Origin: Thermoplasmata archaeon
Lineage (GTDB): Archaea > Thermoplasmatota > Thermoplasmata > Lutacidiplasmatales > UBA184
Direction: 5' to 3'
Assembly: GCA_021816865.1 (NCBI GenBank)
Contig: JAKAWX010000006.1
Coordinates: 62,001-126,000, forward strand
DNA: 64,000 bases
Shown: positions 49,455 through 58,200 of the stretch, piece by piece
Layout: the number at the start of each line of letters is the position of its first letter
Position numbering within the stretch: position 1 is the first letter of the stretch
Program-made: the position numbers and the translations under genes
The notes under the pieces: generated by a model
Told to the model about the DNA's origin: nothing
Databases searched by the model: none
The model's input: the letters and a program-made list of their open reading frames with translations, nothing else

Positions 49455-50608
49455 GTGACGATCTCCTTCAGTCGGCCGTCATCGACCCCGCGACGGATCT
49501 CGAGCGCGATCCGCCGCCCCGTGCTCATCGGGGTGCGCCAGAGCGCGTTGCCGTACGGGTGGCCGAGAGCGAGGTGGATGTTGGTACCGCCGCCGATGCG
49601 CGCCGCGACGTCGAAGACCGTGGGATGACCGTCCCGATCGAGGCACGTCTGCAGGCAGAACGGTCCGAGGATCCCGGGCGCATAGTGCTCGCGGGCCGCG
49701 TTCACGAACTTCTCCCCGAGGCGGAAGACCTCCTCGAGGATCGACTCGCGCACGGTCAGCGTCCCGTGCCCGACGACCGTGTACTCGGGGATGCGGGCCG
49801 CCTCCGAAAGCTCGAGCTGCTCGGCCGCCGGAAGGCGTACGAGGCCGTCGAGCGTGCTCTCGCGCCGCTCGTCGACGCCGAGGAGCTCGAGGCCCTCCTC
49901 CCGCGGCACGAGCGGCGAGAAGAAGAAGTTGAAGTTGAAGACCGGCCCCAAGATGTACTCCTCGATCCGGGCGGTCGCGAGGTCGTCCGCGGTGATCGTC
50001 CCGCGCGCGATCAGGTGAGCGCTCTTGCGGCGGTACTCCTCCGGGCTCGATACGGTGAAGAACCCGCGCTCGAGCCGGCGGGTCGCGTGCGGTAGCTTCA
50101 CGATCGCGAGCCCGTCGATCGCGTCGGGGCCCTCGACCGCGTGCGGGATCGGGATTCCGGCCCGGTCGAGGAGGGTGTAGTAATTCTCCCGCTCGGTACG
50201 TTCCTCGATCCGCAGGAGGTTGCGCGATCCGACGATCGGTACGCGGAACTCGTCCTCGATCGCCGACAGCGCGACGTAGGAGCTGAGCGCGCGATTCGGG
50301 ACGAGCAGCACGCCGTGGGTGCGCAGCCGTTCCTGGGTCCCGGCCGCCACGACGTCCGAGAAGCGGGGGAACGTCCAGACGTCGTCGACGCACCCGCGCC
50401 GTCGGCCCCCGCCGTGGCCGCGCACGGTCCGGAAGTACTTCGCGTACGTCGCCTCCCGTCCCGCCTGGGCGAGGACGAGGCTCGAGAGGCCCTCGGTGAC
50501 CGCACCGTCCGCGATGTCGAGCGCCGAGTGGGACCCGATGGTCCCCACGACCGGGGTCCGCGGGTACTCCTCGAGGAGGGAGCGGATCTCACCGACCGGG
50601 ATCGTCAT
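49451..50608 (-). CDS. purP: Formate-dependent FAICAR synthetase, archaeal purine pathway
   Basis: ATP-grasp enzyme making FAICAR from AICAR, formate and ATP, the archaeal replacement for the folate-dependent PurH step. The 385-aa protein has TIGSHSALDIADGA near residue 22, VPNRALSSYVALSAIE, KLPHATRRLERGFF, EEYILGPVFNFNFFFSP, GTLTVRESILEEVF and CLDRDGHPTVFDVAARIGGG, which closely match PurP. Spacing to the hydroxylase large subunit gene is 15 bases, and it overlaps gcvT. This puts purine synthesis and a purine-type hydroxylase on one transcript. Confidence 0.94.
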   Translation of the reverse strand: MTIPVGEIRSLLEEYPRTPVVGTIGSHSALDIADGAVTEGLSSLVLAQAGREATYAKYFRTVRGHGGGRRRGCVDDVWTFPRFSDVVAAGTQERLRTHGVLLVPNRALSSYVALSAIEDEFRVPIVGSRNLLRIEERTERENYYTLLDRAGIPIPHAVEGPDAIDGLAIVKLPHATRRLERGFFTVSSPEEYRRKSAHLIARGTITADDLATARIEEYILGPVFNFNFFFSPLVPREEGLELLGVDERRESTLDGLVRLPAAEQLELSEAARIPEYTVVGHGTLTVRESILEEVFRLGEKFVNAAREHYAPGILGPFCLQTCLDRDGHPTVFDVAARIGGGTNIHLALGHPYGNALWRTPMSTGRRIALEIRRGVDDGRLKEIVT

Positions 50609-50623
50609 CGTCGGAGGGCACGG

Positions 50624-52831
50624 TCAGTGGGGCTTAACGGCTCGGGCCACCCGCTCGGGAGTGAGGGGAAGCTCGGTGACGTGGCCGCCGCCCGCGGCCC
50701 GGACCGCGGAGGCGATTGCGGCGGGCACGGGGATGATCGGGGGCTCCCCGAGACCCTTCGCGCCGAACGGTCCCGCGCCGGCATGCCCCGAGACGAACGT
50801 CACCTCGAGGGGCGGCACCTCGCCGAGCGTGGGGATCCGGTAGTCGACCAGGCCCGCATTCTCGAGACGAGCGTCGTCCGACCAGATCGCCTCCTCGGTG
50901 AGCGCGGTGCCGATCCCCATCGCCACCCCGCCCTCGACCTGGGCGCGGGCACTGGCCGCGTCGACGACCGTCCCGACGTCGTGGAACGCCGCGTAGCGCA
51001 CGAGGCGCACGGTCCCGGTCTCCGGGTCGACCGCGACCTCGGCGACGTGCGCCGCGCCGGTGAAATCGGTGTACGCGTAGAACGTTCCGTCGAGCACGAG
51101 GCTCTCGTCGATCGTTCCGCCGCGACCGTAGTGCTTTCCCTCCGCCTCGAGCCCGCCGGCCTCGCGCTCCGCGTCGGTGAGGAGCTCGGCGATCGGTCGC
51201 TCGGTCGACCCGACGCGGACGACGATCTCGTCGTTCTCGACCGCGAGCGTCGGAGGACCCGCCCCGCCGACGCGCTCGGCGAGCCTTCCGAGCAGCGTGA
51301 CGAGCGCCTCGTCGACGGCCCGGCCGAGGGCCCCGACCGTTCGGCTCCCGAAGACGCCCGAGTCGAACGGTGCGTGGGCGGTGTCCTCGTACGCGACCCG
51401 GATCCGCTCGCGCGGCAGGCCGCTGCGGCGCTCGGCGACCGCCGCGAGCCCGACGATCACGCTCCCGCTCCCGATCTCGCGCTCTCCCTGGACGATCGTG
51501 AGGTCGGTCGGCGAGAGCCGGAGGCGGGCCTCGCCGCCGGCGCCGGTGCCGGTCGACCAGAAGCCCACGCCGACGCCGACCCCGTGGCCCGGCGGGGCCT
51601 CGCGCGTCCACCGGGCGGCGGTCTCGCGGGCGCGCCCGAGCGCCTCGCCGAGCCCGAACGGGAGGACGCGCTGGCCGAACGGCGTCGAGTCCCCTTCGCG
51701 CCAGAGGTGGTCGGACTTGAAGGCGAGCGGGTCGACCCCGAGCCGATGCGCGACCTCCTCGAGGTGCGACTCGACCGCGAACGCGCACTGGGGCGCGAAC
51801 GGAGCCCGATGGGGACCGAACGGCGGCTTGTTCGTCCGCACGGCGTATCCCTCGACCTCGAACGCCGGGGTCCGGTACGGCCCGAGCAGGAACCCGATCG
51901 AGTAGCCGGTCGCGAAGTCGCGGCCGGGAAGCGACGTGCCGACGTCGAGAAGGAGACGGACCCGTCGCGCGGAGATCTGCCCGCTGCGCACCGCGGTCTC
52001 GAGGCGGACGACCGAGGGCAGCGTGGTGCGTCCGAGGAGGAACTCCTCCCGGTACGTGAGCGCGAGGCGGACGGGGCGCCTCGCCTCGCGCGAGAGGAGG
52101 AGGGCGTACGGCTCGAGGAGCGAAGCCCCCTTCCCGCCGAAGCCGCCACCGACCCAAGTACCGTCGACGACGATCGAGGATTCGGGAACTCCGAGGATCG
52201 ACGCGGTGTCCTCCCGGACGCCGAACGGGCTCTGCGTCGACGTGTGGACCGTCCAACGGTCGTCGCGCACGTCGGCGACGCACGCGTGCGGCTCGAGCGC
52301 GACCTGGTGGACGCTCGCCGTGCGGTACGTCTCCCGGACGACGAGCTCCGCCTCCCGGAACGCCGCCTCGACGTCCCCCTTGCGGGCGCGGACGTGGGCC
52401 GCGACGTGCGGCGATCGGCCTGCCTCGGACCCGGGCCAGTCAGGAAAGATGCTCTCGAGGCTCGCGAGCGCCTCGAGCTCGTCGACCGCGACCGTCACGG
52501 CGCGGGCCGCCGCGCGCGCCCGCTCGAGCGTCGGGGCCGCGACCGCCGCCACCGGCTGGTGGCGATAGGTGACCGCGTCGCGGGGGAACGCGGGCCGTTC
52601 GGCGTCGCCCGAGAGCCCACCGGTGAGCCGGGCGAGGTCGGCGTGGCCGACCGCTACGACCCCCTCGAGCGCCCGGGCGCCGGCGAGGTCGACCGAGCGG
52701 ATCCGACCGTGCGCGACCGGCGCGAGCACGAGCGCGCCCCAGAGCATCCCCGGAAGCTCGAGGTCGGTGGCGAACACCGCCCGTCCCGCGGCCTTGAGCG
52801 CCGCGTCGGGGCGCGGGGGCGCAACGCTCAC
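50624..52831 (-). CDS. Molybdenum hydroxylase large (molybdopterin) subunit, xanthine dehydrogenase family
   Basis: Catalytic subunit of a three-subunit xanthine dehydrogenase/CO dehydrogenase-type enzyme. The 735-aa protein has the domain start ALKAAGRAVFATDLELPGML, the molybdopterin loops TQSPFGVRE and WVGGGFGGKGASLLEPYA, and near the C-terminus GPFGAKGLGEPP containing the conserved catalytic glutamate. CoxL's AYRCSFR signature of true CO dehydrogenase is absent; the equivalent region reads GPHRAPFAPQ. The substrate may be a purine or another aromatic heterocycle or an aldehyde. GTG 52831 overlaps the small-subunit stop. Confidence 0.9.
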   Translation of the reverse strand: MSVAPPRPDAALKAAGRAVFATDLELPGMLWGALVLAPVAHGRIRSVDLAGARALEGVVAVGHADLARLTGGLSGDAERPAFPRDAVTYRHQPVAAVAAPTLERARAAARAVTVAVDELEALASLESIFPDWPGSEAGRSPHVAAHVRARKGDVEAAFREAELVVRETYRTASVHQVALEPHACVADVRDDRWTVHTSTQSPFGVREDTASILGVPESSIVVDGTWVGGGFGGKGASLLEPYALLLSREARRPVRLALTYREEFLLGRTTLPSVVRLETAVRSGQISARRVRLLLDVGTSLPGRDFATGYSIGFLLGPYRTPAFEVEGYAVRTNKPPFGPHRAPFAPQCAFAVESHLEEVAHRLGVDPLAFKSDHLWREGDSTPFGQRVLPFGLGEALGRARETAARWTREAPPGHGVGVGVGFWSTGTGAGGEARLRLSPTDLTIVQGEREIGSGSVIVGLAAVAERRSGLPRERIRVAYEDTAHAPFDSGVFGSRTVGALGRAVDEALVTLLGRLAERVGGAGPPTLAVENDEIVVRVGSTERPIAELLTDAEREAGGLEAEGKHYGRGGTIDESLVLDGTFYAYTDFTGAAHVAEVAVDPETGTVRLVRYAAFHDVGTVVDAASARAQVEGGVAMGIGTALTEEAIWSDDARLENAGLVDYRIPTLGEVPPLEVTFVSGHAGAGPFGAKGLGEPPIIPVPAAIASAVRAAGGGHVTELPLTPERVARAVKPH

Positions 52832-53304
52832 GGACGCTCCTGTCGAGCGAGCGCGGCGGCGCGAACGATCGCGGCGTATCCCGTGCACCGGCAGAGGTTC
52901 CCCCCGAGGTCCTCGAGGAGCTCGTCGAACGACGAGGCCCGCTCGCGTTCCGCGAGAAGCCCGGTGAGCGCCATCACGAACCCGGGCGTGCAGTAGCCGC
53001 ACTGGAGCGCGCCGGTCCGCTCGAACGCCGAGCGGACGGTCCGGCCGAGCGGGTCGACATCGATCCCTTCGATCGTCGTCACCGAGCGCCCGGCGAGCTC
53101 GTGCGCGAGCGCGAGGCAGGAGAGCGTGCTCTGGCGGTCGACGAGGACCGTGCACGCGCCGCACCCGCCGGTCCGACACCCCTCCTTCGTTCCGCGGAGC
53201 CCGAGGCGCCAACGCAGGGTGTCGAGGAGGCGCTCGTCGCTCGGTACGCCGTCGAGGACGACCTCACGGCCGTTGACCGAGAGCCGCAGGGACCCGTCGC
53301 TCAT
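52828..53304 (-). CDS. Molybdenum hydroxylase small (2x[2Fe-2S]) subunit
   Basis: Electron-transfer subunit. The 158-aa protein has the plant-type [2Fe-2S] motif GCRTGGCGACTVLVD with a further cysteine in TLSCLAL, and the C-terminal helical-bundle cluster QCGYCTPGF plus NLCRCTGY, as in CoxS and XdhC-type subunits. Length is typical. The ATG at 53304 overlaps the FAD subunit stop as ATGA, and its own stop overlaps the large subunit start, so M-S-L are tightly coupled. Confidence 0.95.
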   Translation of the reverse strand: MSDGSLRLSVNGREVVLDGVPSDERLLDTLRWRLGLRGTKEGCRTGGCGACTVLVDRQSTLSCLALAHELAGRSVTTIEGIDVDPLGRTVRSAFERTGALQCGYCTPGFVMALTGLLAERERASSFDELLEDLGGNLCRCTGYAAIVRAAALARQERP

Positions 53305-54149
53305 GGGGCCCTCGGCGACGGAACGGCCGCCCTGACGGCCCGGACGAACAGCGGGCGGACGAGCTGGCGGCGGTACTCTTCCGACGCCCGACGGTCGGCG
53401 ACGATCGGCGCGTTTCGCGCGAGGAGAGCGGCCGCGCGAGCGAGCGACGCGTCGGTCGGGTACGGGGCGTCGAGCTCGGCCTCCGCGGGCGGAAGGCGGA
53501 CCGGTCGGGGCGGAAAGCCGGCGATCGCGACCCTCCACCTCCCGTCGGTCGGGGAAAGCGCGACCGCGACCGCGAGGTGGGAGATGTCGTGGAACGGGCG
53601 CACGCGCTGCCAGAGGTAGGCCGACGGCCGGGCCTCAGGGAACCGGACCGAGCGGATCAGCTCCGCCGGGCCCCGGGCGGTCTTCCGCGACCCCTCGATG
53701 AACCGGTCGACGGAGACGGTGCGCTCGCCCTCGGGGCCGACGAGGTCGACCTCCGCGTCGAGCGCGAGGAGCATCGGCACGAGGTCCGAGGCGGGCGCGG
53801 CGCGGCCGAGGTTCCCGCCGAGCGTGGCGCGGTGGCGCAGCGCGACGCTCCCGACCGCCCGCACGGCATGGTAGAGCCCGGGGAGGCGGAGGCGCACGTC
53901 GGGGTCGTTCTCGAGGCTTCTCAGCGGAAGCGTGCTCCCGACCGTCAGGGTCGCGCCGCTCCATTCGAGCGTGCGCCACGGCAACCGGCGCAAGGAGAGG
54001 ACGGTCCGCGGCCGGGTGCGCTGGGCCTCGATGTCGAAGAGGAGGTCCGTCCCGCCGGCGAGCACCGCGACCTCCTCACCGGGTCCTTCGCGAAGGCGGG
54101 CGATCGCCTCCTCGGGCGTCGCGGGCGTGACGAGGGCGAACGGAGCCAT
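53301..54149 (-). CDS. Molybdenum hydroxylase medium (FAD) subunit
   Basis: Passes electrons from the Fe-S subunit through FAD to an acceptor. The 282-aa protein has the FAD-binding segments VAVLAGGTDLLFD (pattern AGGTDL) near residue 30 and LRHRATLGGNLGRAAPASDL (pattern -TLGGN---A-P--D), as in CoxM/XdhB. ATG 54149 was chosen because a TATA-like CGCTATCCCC lies about 31 bases upstream; an in-frame extension to 54254 overlaps the divergent gene. First gene of the operon M-S-L-purP-gcvT. Confidence 0.93.
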   Translation of the reverse strand: MAPFALVTPATPEEAIARLREGPGEEVAVLAGGTDLLFDIEAQRTRPRTVLSLRRLPWRTLEWSGATLTVGSTLPLRSLENDPDVRLRLPGLYHAVRAVGSVALRHRATLGGNLGRAAPASDLVPMLLALDAEVDLVGPEGERTVSVDRFIEGSRKTARGPAELIRSVRFPEARPSAYLWQRVRPFHDISHLAVAVALSPTDGRWRVAIAGFPPRPVRLPPAEAELDAPYPTDASLARAAALLARNAPIVADRRASEEYRRQLVRPLFVRAVRAAVPSPRAP

Positions 54150-54174
54150 GAACGGGACGTTAGCGCACCGTCGG

Positions 54175-54225
54175 GGGATAGCGTTTCGCGCCGGAGTCGC
54201 GCGGGCGGCGACCTCTTTTTTATCC
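54175..54225. promoter_or_regulatory. Divergent promoters between the hydroxylase operon and the winged-helix gene
   Basis: Minus strand: ACGCTATCCCC (54186-54176), about 31 bases before the ATG at 54149. Plus strand: ctcttttttatcc (54213-54225), about 34 bases before the ATG at 54253, followed by the purine run gaggagagg as a possible ribosome binding site. Confidence 0.5.
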
Positions 54226-54252
54226 GAGGAGAGGCTCTGGCAAGCGAGCGGC

Positions 54253-54768
54253 ATGCCATTCGAACTCGCGTTGCGTTACGCGACGCCTCTCACCCCGATC
54301 GCGGACCTCGACGAGGTCCTCCGGGAGTTCCTCCGCCTCGTGGGGTACCTGCCCGAGGGCGAGGAGGGGCGCGGCTCGGAGGGGCCGGTCGCGCAGAGCC
54401 TCGCCTACCGGCTCGTCCACGACTGCTTTCTGAGGGACACGGCGCGGCCGTGGTACGTCGAGGAGCTGACGGCGGTGCTTCGCACCTCGAAGCCGACCGT
54501 CTATCGGCACATCAACAAGCTCAAGGCGCTCGACCTCCTCGAGGAGGTCGGAGGAGCTGCCGATGGGAAGGGCCGCAAGGGCTACCGCCTGCGCTACGGG
54601 AACCTCGCGCGCGCGTGGGACTTCACCGAGGCGAACGCCCAGAACGCGCTCCGACGGTACCGGGAGACGGTGAATCACTTGCAGACGTTGATAGAGAAGA
54701 GGGCGAGCGAGCCTGCGACGAAGGTCGTCCCGAGCCCGCGCGTGGTCCGCGGCGCGGGGGCGCGATGA
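54253..54768 (+). CDS. Winged-helix transcriptional regulator
   Basis: A 171-aa protein. The DNA-binding HTH is PWYVEELTAVLRTSKPTVYRHINKLKALDLLEEV (residues ~75-108), followed by a basic wing GKGRKGYRLRYGNLARAW and a C-terminal helix (YRETVNHLQTLIEKRAS) that could mediate dimerisation. It is divergent from the molybdenum hydroxylase operon and might regulate it, but it is coupled (ATGA) to a small beta-barrel-like protein. The presence of a phosphorylation or ligand domain is not evident. Target unknown. Confidence 0.78.
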   Translation: MPFELALRYATPLTPIADLDEVLREFLRLVGYLPEGEEGRGSEGPVAQSLAYRLVHDCFLRDTARPWYVEELTAVLRTSKPTVYRHINKLKALDLLEEVGGAADGKGRKGYRLRYGNLARAWDFTEANAQNALRRYRETVNHLQTLIEKRASEPATKVVPSPRVVRGAGAR

Positions 54769-55070
54769 CCGCGGCGGGTCCCGCGGCGAAACGGCCGCCG
54801 ATCGCGCTCACGCCCGGGTCGCAGATCCGCGTCCGCTCCGCCGGGCCCGACGACGAGGCGATCGTGTCGACCGGCGTCTTCCGCGGCCTCGTCTCGATCG
54901 GCGGCGACAACGCGCTCGCGGTCGAGCTCGACGGCTCGGACGGCGACGAGAAGGGCCGCATCCGGATCGTCCCCGTTCCCGCGCTCCTCGCGATCGACAT
55001 CCTCGAGGCCGCGAAGGCCGAAGAGGAGAAGCGGAACGAGCCCTCGCAGGCGCCCGGTTACTTCCGCTAG
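54765..55070 (+). CDS. Small beta-barrel-like protein coupled to the winged-helix regulator
   Basis: A 101-aa protein with a short disordered start, then a strand-rich core: SQIRVRSAGPDDEAIVSTGVF, RGLVSIGGDNALAVELDG, KGRIRIVPVPALLAIDILE. The order resembles a small Sm/SH3-like barrel (G-V-S-G-D-LAVEL then RI-IVP), and a helix ends it. ATG 54765 overlaps the regulator stop as ATGA, so the two are made together and may form a complex. I do not recognise a named family. Confidence 0.68.
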   Translation: MTAAGPAAKRPPIALTPGSQIRVRSAGPDDEAIVSTGVFRGLVSIGGDNALAVELDGSDGDEKGRIRIVPVPALLAIDILEAAKAEEEKRNEPSQAPGYFR

Positions 55071-55084
55071 CGTCGGACCGGGCA

Positions 55085-55185
55085 CGGGCTTGCTGGGAGT
55101 TCCGCCGCGGGTCGTGTCCGCGATTTCGAACCCAGGTCGTTGGCTTCGAAGGCCAACAGGATAGTCCAGACTACCCCACAAGCCC
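55085..55185 (-). tRNA. tRNA-Arg (anticodon TCG) with an intron in the T-loop
   Basis: Reads CGA arginine codons. Folding by eye gives a 7-bp acceptor stem (GGGCTTG with CAAGCCC), T8-G9, D-arm with A14, G18-G19 and A20 (an arginine identity base), a 5-bp anticodon stem TTGGC/GCCAA with loop CTTCGAA (anticodon at 55149-55147), and a 5-bp T-stem CTGGG/CCCAG. The T-loop is interrupted after TTCGAA by 26 bases, so the mature RNA would be 75 nt with loop TTCGAAT and discriminator G73. No CCA is encoded. A TATA box (CCAAATAGG, 55218-55210) is 28 bases upstream. Convergent with the small beta-barrel gene and upstream of the PolD gene's 3' end. Confidence 0.9.
55099..55124 (-). other. 26-nt tRNA intron at position 59/60
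   Basis: Sequence between T-loop A59 and T60. It contains a 5-bp helix CGCGG (55122-55118) with CCGCG (55110-55106), and a 3-base GCG bulge on the 3' side followed by GAAC that can pair with exon GTTC. This is compatible with a relaxed bulge-helix-bulge for the archaeal splicing endonuclease. A one-base shift (58/59) also gives a 7-nt loop. Confidence 0.75.
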
Positions 55186-55207
55186 GCGACCGGCGCTACG
55201 CGAGCGG

Positions 55208-55218
55208 GCCTATTTGGT
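55208..55218 (-). promoter_or_regulatory. TATA box for tRNA-Arg
   Basis: The complement ACCAAATAGGC is centred about 28 bases before the 5' end of the tRNA, the distance expected for a transcript starting at or just before it. Confidence 0.6.
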
Positions 55219-55269
55219 CGTTCCGAGGCCCGGAACCGTCCGCGACCTTCCCGGAGCCGTCCCGGGCGC

Positions 55270-58200
55270 CTACGGGGCCGTCGCGGCGGGATCCGGCCGG
55301 AACCGGTCGAGGGTCGTCTGCGCGGTGGAGCCCGGGAAGAGCGTCGCGATCGAGTCGGAGAGGAGCTGGATGCGCTGGCGGACGTACGGCGTGATCCCGT
55401 CGATCTCGCCGAGGCGCTGGGCGAGCGGGAGGTACTTGCGGACCGACGCTTCGTAGACGGTGGAGAGGAGCTCGCCCTCGCACCGGCCCCCGCCCGGACG
55501 CTCGGCTCCGCACCGGCCCGAGAGCGGCGGTCGCCGGTGGGAGGTGGCGCACTCCTTGCAACGGAAGCGTTGGGTCGCGAAGCTCTTCAGGTTGCCCATC
55601 ACGTCCGGCAAGAAGTGGGCGTTCAGCACGAGCGTGACCGCCTGCGCGACGTCGACCGCCCGGATCTGCGTCGCGAGGACGACGGAGCGCTCGACCATGT
55701 CGGTCATCGACCGGCCGTCCCGGTACGCGGAACGGACCGGACCCCCCGCGATGTGGGCGGTGTCGTGGCTGAACCCGTACCCCGAGAGCGCCGCCGGCCC
55801 GCCGAGGCGGTGGCCGACCAGGTCGAGGAGCGGCTCGACCTCCTTCGCCGGTCGTCGCGCCGCCGCGGCGCGGTAGAGCGCGAGCGGGTACCGGGCCGAC
55901 ACATCGACGTTGTGCGCCTCCTTGTCGACCTCGGTCGCCTCGAGGCGGGTCGTGAGGACGAGCGGCTTGTCCATGAGCGCGCCGCGGCTCTCGGGCAGGT
56001 ACGCGCGCGAGAAGTTGAGGAGGGCGTCGAGGAGCAGCGTCACCGAATCCTCGTCCCCGTCGCAGTTCCGGCGCTTTGCGGCGTGAAAGACGGGGACGGC
56101 GAAGCACGCCTCGGCTTCGGTGAACCCGAGGAGGCGTCCCGCGACGCCGCCCGACGTGTGGGGGGCGAGCGCGACCACGAGGTGACCGACCAGGTCCGCG
56201 GGCCGCTCGGCGCGGTAGAACGGGTCGAGGTTGTACAGGCGCACGAGCTCGTCGTCGACGAACTGGGCGAGGTGGGTGAGGTACTCCCCGCACGAGCGCG
56301 CGACGATCAGGTCCTGGGGGGCGAGCTCGACGAGCTGGTCGCTCCCGACGAGCGGGGCCCCGGTCCAATCGCGGTCGTAGCCGAGGCGGCGAAGCGTCTC
56401 GAGGTCGGTCCCGATCTCGCTCGGCCGGAAGTGGGTGAGGGGAAGGTCGGTGAGGTCGAAGCGGGCCGTGCCGTCCTGGTAGACCGAGACGGAGTGGGAC
56501 GCCCGCAGGATCCCCTTCTCGATCGGCTCGGGGACCTTCCCGGGCGACGTGAGCCCCTTGACGCCCTTCACGACCGGCACTTTTCCGAGGTGCAGGCGCG
56601 ACAGGGCGTCGCTCCACAGGCGCGCGACGGGGAGCGGCTCCCGGGTCACCGTGCCCGTCGGCTCGGTGTGGGACCCGCAGGGGCACCGCATCCAGACGGT
56701 CGTCCGGTGGCACGCCGGGCACGCGCGCACGCCGAGGTCGACCGGCGTTCCCTCGCGCATCGTGCGCCGCGCCGCCTCGGGCAGGGAGCGGGTCGGACCG
56801 CCGGCCGCCCCGACGGGGAAGAGGCCGTGGACGTTCGGCTGCATCGTCCGCTGGTACGCCTTCTCCGGGCGGCCGACGCGGCCTCCGACCCGGGAGGGTC
56901 CGCGCGCGCGGACGGGGACGCCCGAGAGCCGACTGACGTACTCGAGCGGGTCGGACTCGGCCGGGTCGAGCGCCGCCCGCCGCACCAGCGCCGTGCCGTC
57001 GACGTCAAGCCCGAGCCCACCGGCGAGCGCGGCGCTCGGGTCCGGCTCGCCCCGCAGGCGGTCCGGCGCGGTCGGTGCGAAGAGGAAACCGAGCCGCACA
57101 AGCGTCTCGCGCCACGAGGGGTCGGCGGGGAGCTCGAGGGCTCCCGAGACGAAGCGACCGGTCCGCTCGACGAACTCCGAGAGCGCCCGGATCTCGGTGC
57201 TCGAGAGGTCGTGCCAGAACAGGAGCCAGCGGGGAGCGAGCGGGACGCCGTACCGTCGCGAGAGGTCGACCGCGTCGGCGTAGGAGAGGTCCGCCGCCGC
57301 GGTCGCCGGGTCCACGCCCGCCTCCGAGAGCTCGGCGGAGTGCCAATCGGGGGCGTAGGCCCCCGGGACCAGCGCCCGGTTGTTCTCGAGGAACTCCCCG
57401 AACGAGACGAGGATCTCCCCCAGGTCGACGATCCGACGGACCCGGGGCCGCAGCGCCTCGGCCCGCTCGGCATCGTGGACCGCGGTCACAGTGCCGTCGT
57501 CGAGCTCGACGATAGGGCCTTCGACCGTGTCGCATACGCCCATCGCCGTCGCCTTGCCGGGGTACTCGAGCTTCACCTGGGTGCCGATCGCGACGAAGTG
57601 CTGGAGGATCACCATCGTCGCCGGATTGACGGCGCACGCGGCGAGCCCGGTCGTGCGCGCTCGGCCGTAGACGAGGCGGAAACCGCCCGGCTGGTTGGGA
57701 TGGGCGAGTACGGGCCGACCGCCGACCGAGTCCTGAAGGTACTTCGGGGTGCGCGAGTCCTCCTCGTCGGTGGCGTGGTGGCCGAGCTCGGCGAGGAACT
57801 CCCAGCCGTCGAGGCCGAGCTTCTCCACGACCTTTCTCAGTTTCGCGGCCTTCTGACAGAGTCCCTCGGCGATCACGAGGCACGCCCCCCCGCGGATCCC
57901 GTTCGTCGGAACGCGGGGAAGATTACGGAAGGCGCTCACTTCGGCGTCGCCCTCGGTCGACTCGCCCGAGATCGCGACCGGAACGTTCCGGACGACCAGC
58001 TCGACTTCCTCGGCCGTCGGGACGTACTGGAGGTGCTGATGGTACTTGTAGAGCGGGATCTCCTCCTTGTACCGTTCGACCTCCGCCGGTTCCGGGCGGA
58101 ACCGGGCCAGACCGAGGTCGCGCCGCACGATGTCGGCGAGAAGGACGCTGAGCGCCTGGGCGGTGCCGCCGGCCGCGCGGATCGGACCGGCGTAGTAGAG

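Noticed and set aside
49721-50018. Plus-strand frames with long charged runs opposite purP, gcvT and other minus-strand genes
   Set aside because: High-GC genomes produce long antisense open frames. These have no domain, promoter or ribosome binding site, while the minus-strand genes have full family motifs.
50624-52831. Aerobic CO dehydrogenase large subunit
   Set aside because: The AYRCSFR active-site signature is absent; only the general hydroxylase motifs are present.
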